Shown piece by piece: positions 34,698 to 42,592 of a stretch of 64,000 bases of DNA (position 1 is the first letter of the stretch; each line of letters starts with the position of its first letter). Source of the DNA: Paraburkholderia dilworthii (GTDB lineage: Bacteria; Pseudomonadota; Gammaproteobacteria; Burkholderiales; Burkholderiaceae). Made by a program: the position numbers and the translations under genes. The notes beneath the pieces were generated by a model. That model had not been told where the DNA came from. It ran no database searches and saw only the letters and a list, made by a program, of their open reading frames with translations. The DNA is taken from contig NZ_AWZT01000019.1 of NCBI RefSeq assembly GCF_000472525.1, positions 56,799 through 120,798 on the forward strand, written 5' to 3'.

Positions 34698-35618
34698 TCA
34701 ACGGGCTCTTACTGTGCGCGTGTACGAAGCGATCATTGTGGCGAGTTCTTGCGCGGCGGGCGTGAGCGGAATGGCCGCGCGTTGCAACAGGCAGACGGTC
34801 TGCTCGATCGCGCGCTCCCGAACGTCAATGACGGTGAGCGCGTTCGCAAACGGCCCTTGCTTCGCGACAATCGACGACTCCAGCGACAGGCAATCCGTTG
34901 CGCCGACGAGGTGCAAGGTCTCGTACAAACCCTCCACGGTCGCGACGATGTTCGGCGGCGGCAAGCCGTGACTTTCGAACAGATGATTCAGGCGATTGAC
35001 TTGCGGATCGTCGGTAAGATTCGGCGAGCGCGTCGCGATCCACGCGCACCCAGCGAGTTCCGCGAGTGTTCGCGCGCCGGCTTTCGGATGACCTTTGCGA
35101 CAGACGATAACCGGCTCAGACGGATAAAGCGGCACGACCGAAAGATCGGCGGTATCGGTATGTCTGGACACCAGTGCCACCGCGAAATCCAGCGTGCCTT
35201 CACGAATCCACGAAATCATCATGCGCGAGGTGCCGGTGCGGAGATGCAGCGCGACCCGCGTAAAGCGCGCGCGGAACTCCATCAACACAGGCGCCAATGC
35301 ATCGACCAGCGGCTCGGTGGTCATGCCGAACGTGACCTCGCCCGCGTAATCGCCGCGCAGTTGCTGCACTTCCTGCTCGGCGCGTTCGCATTCGCCGATG
35401 ATCGCGCCGGCCCGCTGCAACAAGCGCTGGCCGAGCGCGGTCAGCGCAATGCCGCGATTCGTGCGGATGAAGAGCGTGGCGCCCAGCATCGATTCGAGAT
35501 TCTGCAATTGCTGCGTGATGCCGCTCTGCGCGACGCCCAAGGCGCGCGAAGCTGCGCGCAGGCTGCCATGTTCGGCTACTGCCTTGAAGGCTCGCAGTTG
35601 GGAGATCGTCAACGCCAT
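34698..35618 (-). CDS. LysR-family transcriptional regulator
   Basis: A 306-residue regulator. The N-terminal winged helix reads ISQLRAFKAVAEHGSLRAAS followed by VAQSGITQQLQNLESMLGA, and a type 2 periplasmic-binding-like effector domain follows (EVTFGMTTEPLVDALAPVL). It is transcribed away from the amino-acid-binding protein gene, with 160 bases between starts. In LysR systems such a divergent neighbour is the usual target. It is therefore likely to control 35779 and perhaps 36587. The start is the ATG of MALTISQL, upstream of which only a weak ribosome site is seen. Confidence 0.88.
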   Translation of the reverse strand: MALTISQLRAFKAVAEHGSLRAASRALGVAQSGITQQLQNLESMLGATLFIRTNRGIALTALGQRLLQRAGAIIGECERAEQEVQQLRGDYAGEVTFGMTTEPLVDALAPVLMEFRARFTRVALHLRTGTSRMMISWIREGTLDFAVALVSRHTDTADLSVVPLYPSEPVIVCRKGHPKAGARTLAELAGCAWIATRSPNLTDDPQVNRLNHLFESHGLPPPNIVATVEGLYETLHLVGATDCLSLESSIVAKQGPFANALTVIDVRERAIEQTVCLLQRAAIPLTPAAQELATMIASYTRTVRAR

Positions 35619-35778
35619 GAGAGCGTCCGTGTAGTGGTCCGCAGCGCGGCCCGCCCGGCGCGCCGCGCCGGTGATCGGCAAAGGTGATCATGATAGTCGG
35701 AACGGGACTTCTATGGGGCGCGGCAGCGGCATACGATGGCCTTGCCATGATCCGTCCACATCGAGAACTCCCGCTCGC

Positions 35779-36546
35779 ATGAAACTTCCGCTGATGATCC
35801 TATGCGCCGCGCTGACTTTCAGCAGCAGCGCGTTTGCCGCTGAAACCAGCACACTGCGCCTCGGCATCGACCCGAGCTATCCGCCGATGGACTCCAAAGC
35901 GCCAGACGGCAGCCTCAAAGGATTCGACGTCGATCTCGGCAACGAAATTTGCCGCCGTATTCACGCGCGTTGCCAATGGGTCGAGCTCGAATTTTCGGGG
36001 ATGATCCCGGCGCTTCAGGCGCGCAAGATCGACGCGATTCTTTCCTCGATGGCGATCACGCAAAAGCGCGAGCAGCAAATCCTGTTCTCGTCGAAGCTTT
36101 TTCAATTCAAATCGCGGCTGATCGCGCGGCAAGGCTCGCCGCTCGCCGCAGGCCTGCAAGCGCTCTCCGGCAAACAGATCGGCGTGCAATCGGGCACGCA
36201 GTTCGAAGGCTATGCGCTCAAGAATTGGGCGCCGCTCGGCGCGCATGTCGTCGCGTACAAGAGCCAGGACGAAGTATTCGCCGACTTGCGGAACGGACGC
36301 CTCGACGGCGCGCTGCTCGGTTCGGTGGAAGCGGATTTCGGCTTCTTGCGCACTTCGGCCGGCAAGGGTTTTGCGTTTGTCGGCGAACCGCTTTCGATGG
36401 GCGATCGCGGCACGGGCATTGGCTTGCGCAAGGACGAGACGGCGGTACAGGCGTCGATCAACGCCGCGATTGCTTCGATGTTGAAAGACGGCACGTACGC
36501 GCAGATCGCAAAGAAGTACTTCGACTTCGACCCGTACGGCAACTGA
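35779..36546 (+). CDS. Periplasmic amino-acid-binding protein (ABC type, ArgT/HisJ-like)
   Basis: A 255-residue protein with signal peptide MKLPLMILCAALTFSSSAFA. The mature protein begins STLRLGIDPSYPPMDSKA and has GFDVDLGNEICRRI, then the second lobe QIGVQSGTQFEGYALKNW, as in the lysine/arginine/ornithine and histidine-binding family. It binds a polar or cationic amino acid and delivers it to an ABC permease, but no permease or ATPase gene is nearby, so it must share one encoded elsewhere. It is followed after 40 bases by an M14-type deacylase, a common pairing with AotJ-like proteins. Confidence 0.88.
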   Translation: MKLPLMILCAALTFSSSAFAAETSTLRLGIDPSYPPMDSKAPDGSLKGFDVDLGNEICRRIHARCQWVELEFSGMIPALQARKIDAILSSMAITQKREQQILFSSKLFQFKSRLIARQGSPLAAGLQALSGKQIGVQSGTQFEGYALKNWAPLGAHVVAYKSQDEVFADLRNGRLDGALLGSVEADFGFLRTSAGKGFAFVGEPLSMGDRGTGIGLRKDETAVQASINAAIASMLKDGTYAQIAKKYFDFDPYGN

Positions 36547-36586
36547 TGCTCGCGCGTCTTGCTCTTTAACCGAAAGCTTCAATCTC

Positions 36587-37702
36587 ATGAACAGGCAATC
36601 GCATCCGCTTCTTTCGCCGGCTATCGGCACGCACCGCGAACTGGTGTCGTTTCACTTCGGCACGTCTGGCAGCGGGGAAAAAATCTATATCCAGTCGTCG
36701 CTGCATGCCGACGAAACGCCGGCAATGTTGACGACGGTTCTGTTGAAGCGACGTCTCGTCGAACTCGAGCAGCAGGGCGCACTGAATGCCGAGATCGTGC
36801 TCGTGCCGGTAGCGAACCCGGTCGGACTCGGGCAACACATACTCGGCCAGTTTCTCGGGCGCTTCGATCTCGCGAGCGGCAAGAACTTTAACCGGCATTT
36901 CCTGCAGTTTCCCAAGCTCATTGCGCGGGCTCACGAAGCGCTAGGTTCCGACGCGGGGGAAAACGTGCGCATCGTTCGGCGGTTGGTTGCTGAAGCACTG
37001 ACCGCGCAAAAGCCCTTGACCGAGTTCGAGTCCTTGCAATTGGCAATGCTCAAGCTCTCGTTCGATGCGGATGTCGTGATCGACCTGCATTGCTCGCTTG
37101 AAGCCGCAATGCATCTGTACACGAGCGAGGCGGCGTGGCCGCAATTCGAACCGTTCGCGCGCTATCTTGGCGCGCAGGCTTCGCTGCTCGCGACGAACTC
37201 CGGCGGCGAGGCGTTTGACGAAACGCACAGCCTGTTGTGGTGGCAATTGCAGCAACACATGCCTGCCGGCAAACCGGTGCCGAACGGCGCCATTGCCGTG
37301 ACGGTGGAATGCCGCGGTCAGCGCGATGTTTCGTACGAAGCGGCACAGCAGGATGCCGATGCGATCGTCGATTATCTCGTGTGGCGAAAAGCGATTCGAC
37401 TGGAGGCGAAACCGCTGCCGCCGCTATTGACGCCTGCTACGCCGCTTGCGGGCAGTGAGCAGTTCTATGCGCCGGTGAGCGGCATTCTGATTCATCGCGC
37501 GAACATTGGCGACACGATTCGTGAGGGGCAGCCGCTGTTCGATATCGTCGATCCATTGACCGACGAAACGACTACGCTCACGAGTCACACCGAAGGCGTG
37601 CTTTATATGCGTCGCGCAATCCGCTTCGTGACGGCGGGCGCGCCGTTGGGACGTGTGACGGGAGCGCGGCCGTTCAGAACGGGAGTGTTGTTAGGGGCGT
37701 GA
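36587..37702 (+). CDS. Succinylglutamate desuccinylase/aspartoacylase (M14) family protein
   Basis: A 371-residue zinc hydrolase. The metal ligands are His and Glu in QSSLHADETPAML (near residues 39-43) and the histidine in VIDLHCS (about 168). The catalytic glutamate lies in ITVTVECRGQ-like sequence (VTVECRG). The C-terminal domain (YAPVSGILIHRANIGDTIRE) is a barrel-sandwich-like fold. Family members remove acyl groups from amino acids, for instance N-acetylaspartate or N-succinylglutamate. With the binding protein upstream and the divergent LysR it forms an amino-acid derivative uptake and deacylation set. The exact substrate is unknown. Confidence 0.85.
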   Translation: MNRQSHPLLSPAIGTHRELVSFHFGTSGSGEKIYIQSSLHADETPAMLTTVLLKRRLVELEQQGALNAEIVLVPVANPVGLGQHILGQFLGRFDLASGKNFNRHFLQFPKLIARAHEALGSDAGENVRIVRRLVAEALTAQKPLTEFESLQLAMLKLSFDADVVIDLHCSLEAAMHLYTSEAAWPQFEPFARYLGAQASLLATNSGGEAFDETHSLLWWQLQQHMPAGKPVPNGAIAVTVECRGQRDVSYEAAQQDADAIVDYLVWRKAIRLEAKPLPPLLTPATPLAGSEQFYAPVSGILIHRANIGDTIREGQPLFDIVDPLTDETTTLTSHTEGVLYMRRAIRFVTAGAPLGRVTGARPFRTGVLLGA

Positions 37703-37807
37703 TTGTCGCCCGCATGCGACGGGGCTCTAGCAAGACGCGCCCGCAAACACGCCGACACAATGTGCCGACAGCGCGCGCGTCCAGCCGAAGCCTGAACGCC
37801 GTCCGCG

Positions 37808-39967
37808 TTAGTTCGCCATCAGCACCGGCGCAACCGCAGCCGGATCGCTGATACTCGGCCGGCCATTCTCGACGTGGCCCGCAACGCGGCGCAAGAAGCT
37901 TGCGTCGTCGTTACTGGTCACCGTCAAGTCGTACCAGTGATGGCTCGACGCCAGCACCCACGCCTCTTCGATATGCGCGCCGGCTGGCACTAGCACCGGA
38001 CGCGCGCGCGCACCATACGCGTTATCCGTCACCGTCAAACGCGCGGCGTTGCCGCCGTTGTTGCTGAACTTGAGGAACACGTTGCCATTGGCGACATCGT
38101 ATTGCACCTTCACTTCTGGCTGCGCGGGTTTGTCATTGTGATGACCGCCGGCATGCGATGCCTGTATCGCCGCTTGCGCGGTTACCGCTACGTTGCCCGC
38201 GAATTTGCGTACGAAACCGTTGGGCCCGAAGACTTCGAACGCATAGGCGCCGTTAGTCGCCGTCAGATCAAACGACTCGCTGAGCGACTTGCCCGCCTCG
38301 ACGGTGTAGCGCCACGGACCGTCCGTGCGGTTAGTCGAGTACACATAGAAGTGCGCGCCCTGATCGCCGGTGTTGCCGATCGAAAGTTCGAAAGTGTTGT
38401 TCTTCGCGTGCGCCTGACCGTTCACGTGCAATTCGTACGGCAGTGCTCGCGCGAAGCGGATGCCGCCTTCCTGCGGATCGATGGCACCCGGTGTTGCGGG
38501 CACGGTCGGCTTCGGCTGCGTCGCGCACTGGTTGTCGGCGATGCTCTTGTAGTTGCTCGTGTCCGGCAGGGGCGGCACGCGTAAATCCGGCGTGCGGAAA
38601 TCGAACGCCGTCGTCAGGTCGCCGCACACCGCGCGACGCCATGCAGTGATGTTCGGCTCGTACACGCCAAAGCGCGTTTCGATGAAGCGAATCACCGACG
38701 TGTGATCGAACACCTGCGAGCACACGAAACCGCCCTTGCTCCACGGTGAAACGATCGTCATCGGCACGCGCGGGCCGAGGCCGTACGGCAAGCCGTCGGC
38801 GGTATAGCTGCCGCCGCGCGCCGGGTTGACCACGTTGTGAATTTCGCCCTCGGTGCTGACCGTCGACTTGCCCTGCGCGGGCGTGGTCGCCGGTTGCGGC
38901 GGCACCATGTGATCGAAGAAGCCGTCGTTCTCGTCGTACATGATGAAGAGCACGGTCTTGCTCCACACCTCCGGGTTCGATGTCAACGCGTCGAGAATCT
39001 GCGACGTATATTCGGCGCCGTATGCGGGCGTGTATTGCGGATGCTCCGAGTACGCGGCCGGCGGGCACAACCAGGACACTTGCGGCAGCTTGTTCGCCAG
39101 CACATCTGCCTTCAGATCGTCGATGGTGCGCACCGTTTGTGCGCGCTCATACAACGGCGAGCCCGGCTGCGCGTTGATGAAGTTGGTGAAGTTCTGCAGG
39201 ATGTTGGTGCCGTAGTTGCCGTTCAGCGGATCGGCGCCGGTCAGTCCTTGCTGATAGACCTGCCACGAAATGCCCGCGGCTTGCAGGCGCTCGGGGTACG
39301 TGGTCCATGAAAGCAGCTGATAGTTCGGCGGGCCGTCGCCATCTACCCAATCGTTGTTGTCGAGCAGCGGGCCGCCGAACTTGCCGGTCGGGTCCACGGT
39401 GCCGGTCATCAGATACGAGCGGTTCGGGTGGGTCGGTCCCGGCAGCGAGCAGAAGTAGGCATCGCACACGGTGAACGCATCGGCGAGCGCATAGTGGAAT
39501 GGAATGTCGCCGCGCAGGTGATAGCCCATCGTCATGTCGGTCTTGGTGGCAGGCCACTGGTCGTAGCGACCGCCGTCAATCGCGGCATGCGTCTTGTACC
39601 AGCTGTGATCGAGGTCGCCCACGCATTGCGCGCTCGTCGTCGACGTATCCAGATGGAACGGCAGCACAGGTTTCGTCGGGTCCGCCTTCGACGGTTGATA
39701 CCAGACTGGCTTGGCGCCCGGCAGCGGAATCGGGAAGCGGTCGTTGTAACCACGCACGCCGCGCAAGTGGCCGAAGTAGTGGTCGAACGAGCGGTTCTCC
39801 TGCATGAACACGACAATATGCTCGACGTCGTGAATGCTGCCCGTGCGCGAGAATGCCGGGACGGCCAATGCATTGCGAATCGACTCGGGCAGCGCGGTCA
39901 GTGCTGCGGCAGCGCCGGCGGATGAAGCCACGGTCTGCAGGAAACGGCGACGGCTATTTGATGTCAT
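37808..39967 (-). CDS. Phosphocholine-specific phospholipase C (Tat-exported)
   Basis: A 719-residue enzyme. The twin-arginine signal is SNSRRRFLQTVASSAGAAAA, the catalytic PF04185 domain begins with VEHIVVFMQENRSFDHYFGH and includes TVLFIMYDENDGFFDHM, and two DUF756 C-terminal repeats follow (from about residue 500; ELSIGNTGDQGAHFYVYS and LKFSNNGGNAARLTV). This is the PlcH/PlcN architecture at full length. It hydrolyses phosphatidylcholine in the extracellular or periplasmic space, releasing phosphocholine. AGAAGGTGATATTCG precedes the ATG. Haemolytic ability cannot be judged from sequence. Confidence 0.93.
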   Translation of the reverse strand: MTSNSRRRFLQTVASSAGAAAALTALPESIRNALAVPAFSRTGSIHDVEHIVVFMQENRSFDHYFGHLRGVRGYNDRFPIPLPGAKPVWYQPSKADPTKPVLPFHLDTSTTSAQCVGDLDHSWYKTHAAIDGGRYDQWPATKTDMTMGYHLRGDIPFHYALADAFTVCDAYFCSLPGPTHPNRSYLMTGTVDPTGKFGGPLLDNNDWVDGDGPPNYQLLSWTTYPERLQAAGISWQVYQQGLTGADPLNGNYGTNILQNFTNFINAQPGSPLYERAQTVRTIDDLKADVLANKLPQVSWLCPPAAYSEHPQYTPAYGAEYTSQILDALTSNPEVWSKTVLFIMYDENDGFFDHMVPPQPATTPAQGKSTVSTEGEIHNVVNPARGGSYTADGLPYGLGPRVPMTIVSPWSKGGFVCSQVFDHTSVIRFIETRFGVYEPNITAWRRAVCGDLTTAFDFRTPDLRVPPLPDTSNYKSIADNQCATQPKPTVPATPGAIDPQEGGIRFARALPYELHVNGQAHAKNNTFELSIGNTGDQGAHFYVYSTNRTDGPWRYTVEAGKSLSESFDLTATNGAYAFEVFGPNGFVRKFAGNVAVTAQAAIQASHAGGHHNDKPAQPEVKVQYDVANGNVFLKFSNNGGNAARLTVTDNAYGARARPVLVPAGAHIEEAWVLASSHHWYDLTVTSNDDASFLRRVAGHVENGRPSISDPAAVAPVLMAN

Positions 39968-40025
39968 CGAATATCACCTTCTGCGGGGGGAAAGAATAGC
40001 GCGCCTCGCGCGCCGGTGGAATCGG

Positions 40026-40361
40026 TCAGTTGCTGCTTGCGCTGTCGCCTGGTGCGTAATGCATGACGGGCGCGACTTGCTGGCTGTCGGCGGCGAGGCT
40101 GGCTTGCATGTTCTGCGTGATCGCATCGGACGCGAGGGCGGGCTCTGCCGCGAGCGTTGACGATTTATTCAGCGTTGCGGCAGCGGGCAAGGTTGCTGAA
40201 GATGCGGCGGCAGTCACCGCGCTATTAGCCGCGCTGTTCGCCGTAACGCCCGACGACGAAGACGCATCGGTGGACGCGGAATCATCCGCGCCACAGCCGC
40301 TTAGCGCCAAGGTTGCGAGCGCAACGAACAGCGCGCTGGCGAGGCGTTTGTCTCTTCTCAT
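40026..40361 (-). CDS. Small lipoprotein, low-complexity
   Basis: A 111-residue protein with a lipoprotein signal: MRRDKRLASALFVALATLAL followed by SGC, the acylated cysteine. The mature part is Ala/Ser/Thr-rich with no recognisable domain, ending VAPVMHYAPGDSASSN. It lies 58 bases downstream of the phospholipase start region, oriented the same way, so it may precede plc on one transcript. The start is set at the ATG closest to the signal peptide. Function unknown. Confidence 0.7.
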   Translation of the reverse strand: MRRDKRLASALFVALATLALSGCGADDSASTDASSSSGVTANSAANSAVTAAASSATLPAAATLNKSSTLAAEPALASDAITQNMQASLAADSQQVAPVMHYAPGDSASSN

Positions 40362-40573
40362 GTCAGCATCCAGTTTTGTGAAAGCGGATGCAGTCTCTAA
40401 CCCTTTCAAGAAATAATTGTGAAACGTTTGCGAGTGGGAAAAATGACTCGCGGTTGTGAGTTCTTCGAAAGGAATCGGAAAGTGATAAGTAGGAAAATGG
40501 ACACGTTAGCGCCATTTGCTTGACGCTCAAGCACACCGAAACATGACAACCGCCTTGCACGAGTGCTCACGCA

Positions 40574-42541
40574 ATGACACGCATTGAACGACCTTTCGAC
40601 ATGACGCGTCTCGAAGACGAATGGCTCGAAGCGGATGGCTTCGGCGGCTTCGCATCGGGAACGGTGGGCACGCTGCGCACGCGCCGTTACCACGCGTTGC
40701 TGTTGACGGCCACGCGCGCGCCGGGTGGCCGCGCCGTGCTTGTGAACGGTGTCGAGGCATGGCTCGAAGCGGACGGCGAGCGTTATCCACTGACCATGCA
40801 GCGCTATTTGCCTGACGTGCTCTATCCTGACGCGGTGGCGAACGTGCTCGACTTCACCACAGAACCCTGGCCGACATGGCGTTTTCAATTCAATACGGAA
40901 ACGCTTGTGATAGCCGAAGTGTTCGTCAGCAAGGCGACGCGCGAAACGGTATTACGCTGGCGGTGGCAACGCACGCAGGCGGCATCGCAAGCAAGCGCGC
41001 TTACGTTGAAGGTGAGACCGCTGCTGTCGGGCCGCGACTATCACGCGCTGCATCACGAGAACGCCGCGTTCGACTTCAGCGCTCAAACGACTAACGATGC
41101 CGGCTGCGTAAGCTGGCAACCGTATGGCGACCTGCCGCGTATTCATGCCGCGACGAACGGCATCTACACGCACGCGCCCGACTGGTATCGCAACTTCTGC
41201 TACGTTCGCGAGCGCGAACGCGGGCTGGATTTCAGCGAAGATCTGGCAACGCCCGGCGTCTTCAGTTTCAATCTCGCGGATGCAGACGCGGTGATGATCC
41301 TCAGTGCACTGGACATGACGGCCGCGGGCGCTTCAACAACGAGCCATGCCAACGAACTCGCCGACATCGAACAACAACGCCGCAGCGCAACCGGTTCGCG
41401 TCTGCAACGTGCCGCCGATGCGTACGTAGTGCAGCGTAACGAAGGCCGCACGATACTCGCGGGCTTTCCGTGGTTCACCGACTGGGGCCGCGATACGTTT
41501 ATCGCAATGCGCGGCTTGCTGATCGCATCCGGCCGTCTCGATGCGGCCGAAGCGATCCTGCTCGAATGGTCCGGAACCTTGTCCGAGGGAATGCTGCCGA
41601 ACCGCTTTCCCGATTACGGCGACGCGCCGGAATACAACTCCGTCGATGCATCGCTATGGTTTATCGTCGCCGTGCACGACTATCTTGCGACGAACCACGC
41701 AAGCGCGGCGACCATAAAGCGCCTTCAGCAAGCGGTCGACGCGATTCTCGCGGGTTATACGCAAGGCACGCGTTTCAACATCAAGGCATCCGCCGACGAT
41801 GGTCTGCTATGTGCAGGCGTCCCGGGCATGCAGCTTACGTGGATGGACGCAAAGGTCGGCGCTTGGGTCGTCACGCCGCGTATCGGTAAGCCGGTGGAAG
41901 TTCAAGCGCTGTGGATCAACGCTTTGCGCATTGCAACAACGTGGAATCCGCAATGGCAGCAACCCGCCGCGCGAGCGTTGCAAGCATTTCATGAACGCTT
42001 CATCGACCCTTCCACGCAAACGCTTTTCGACAACATCGACGTCGATCATTTGGCCGGCACAGTGGATCGCTCGATTCGACCGAACCAGATTTTCGCGGTC
42101 GGCGGTCTGCCGTTTGCATTGCTCGAAGGCGCGGCGGCGCGCGCGGTCGTCGATCAAGTGGAAGACCAACTGCTCACGCCGCTCGGCTTGCGCACGCTTG
42201 CGCCGTCGGACCCGGCATATCGCGGCCACTACAGCGGCGCGCCGTACGAACGCGATGGCGCCTATCATCAGGGAACCGCGTGGCCGTGGCTGCTCGGCCC
42301 GTTCGTCGAAGCCTGGCTACGCGTGCGCGGCCATTCACCCGACGCGCGCCGACAGGCGCGAACACGATTTCTCGATCCGCTGTACGCGCATCTCGATCAT
42401 GCCGGGCTCGATCACGTGTCCGAAATCGCGGACGGCGACGCGCCGCATGCGCCTGCCGGTACGCCGTTTCAGGCGTGGTCGCTGGGGGAACTGCTGCGCA
42501 TCGAGCACCTGCTTGCCGGGATCGATCGCGCCATCGCCTAA
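40574..42541 (+). CDS. Amylo-alpha-1,6-glucosidase (glycogen debranching type, GH133-like)
   Basis: A 655-residue protein. The N-terminal domain starts EWLEADGFGGFASGTVGTLR, followed by RRYHALLL, the signature of the archaeal/bacterial debranching family. The C-terminal (alpha/alpha)6 domain contains AGFPWFTDWGRDTFIAM, NRFPDYGDAPEYNSVDASLW, LTWMDAKVG and YHQGTAWPWLLGPF, where the acidic catalytic residues lie. It hydrolyses alpha-1,6 branch glucose from glycogen-like limit dextrins. It is the first of four carbohydrate genes in a row. The ATG has only a weak ribosome site; a second start at 40601 is possible. Confidence 0.88.
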   Translation: MTRIERPFDMTRLEDEWLEADGFGGFASGTVGTLRTRRYHALLLTATRAPGGRAVLVNGVEAWLEADGERYPLTMQRYLPDVLYPDAVANVLDFTTEPWPTWRFQFNTETLVIAEVFVSKATRETVLRWRWQRTQAASQASALTLKVRPLLSGRDYHALHHENAAFDFSAQTTNDAGCVSWQPYGDLPRIHAATNGIYTHAPDWYRNFCYVRERERGLDFSEDLATPGVFSFNLADADAVMILSALDMTAAGASTTSHANELADIEQQRRSATGSRLQRAADAYVVQRNEGRTILAGFPWFTDWGRDTFIAMRGLLIASGRLDAAEAILLEWSGTLSEGMLPNRFPDYGDAPEYNSVDASLWFIVAVHDYLATNHASAATIKRLQQAVDAILAGYTQGTRFNIKASADDGLLCAGVPGMQLTWMDAKVGAWVVTPRIGKPVEVQALWINALRIATTWNPQWQQPAARALQAFHERFIDPSTQTLFDNIDVDHLAGTVDRSIRPNQIFAVGGLPFALLEGAAARAVVDQVEDQLLTPLGLRTLAPSDPAYRGHYSGAPYERDGAYHQGTAWPWLLGPFVEAWLRVRGHSPDARRQARTRFLDPLYAHLDHAGLDHVSEIADGDAPHAPAGTPFQAWSLGELLRIEHLLAGIDRAIA

Positions 42542-42592
42542 ACCGCGCTACGATGTGTGTCCCACCGCCAAGCCCGACGCAAGGATGCTGTC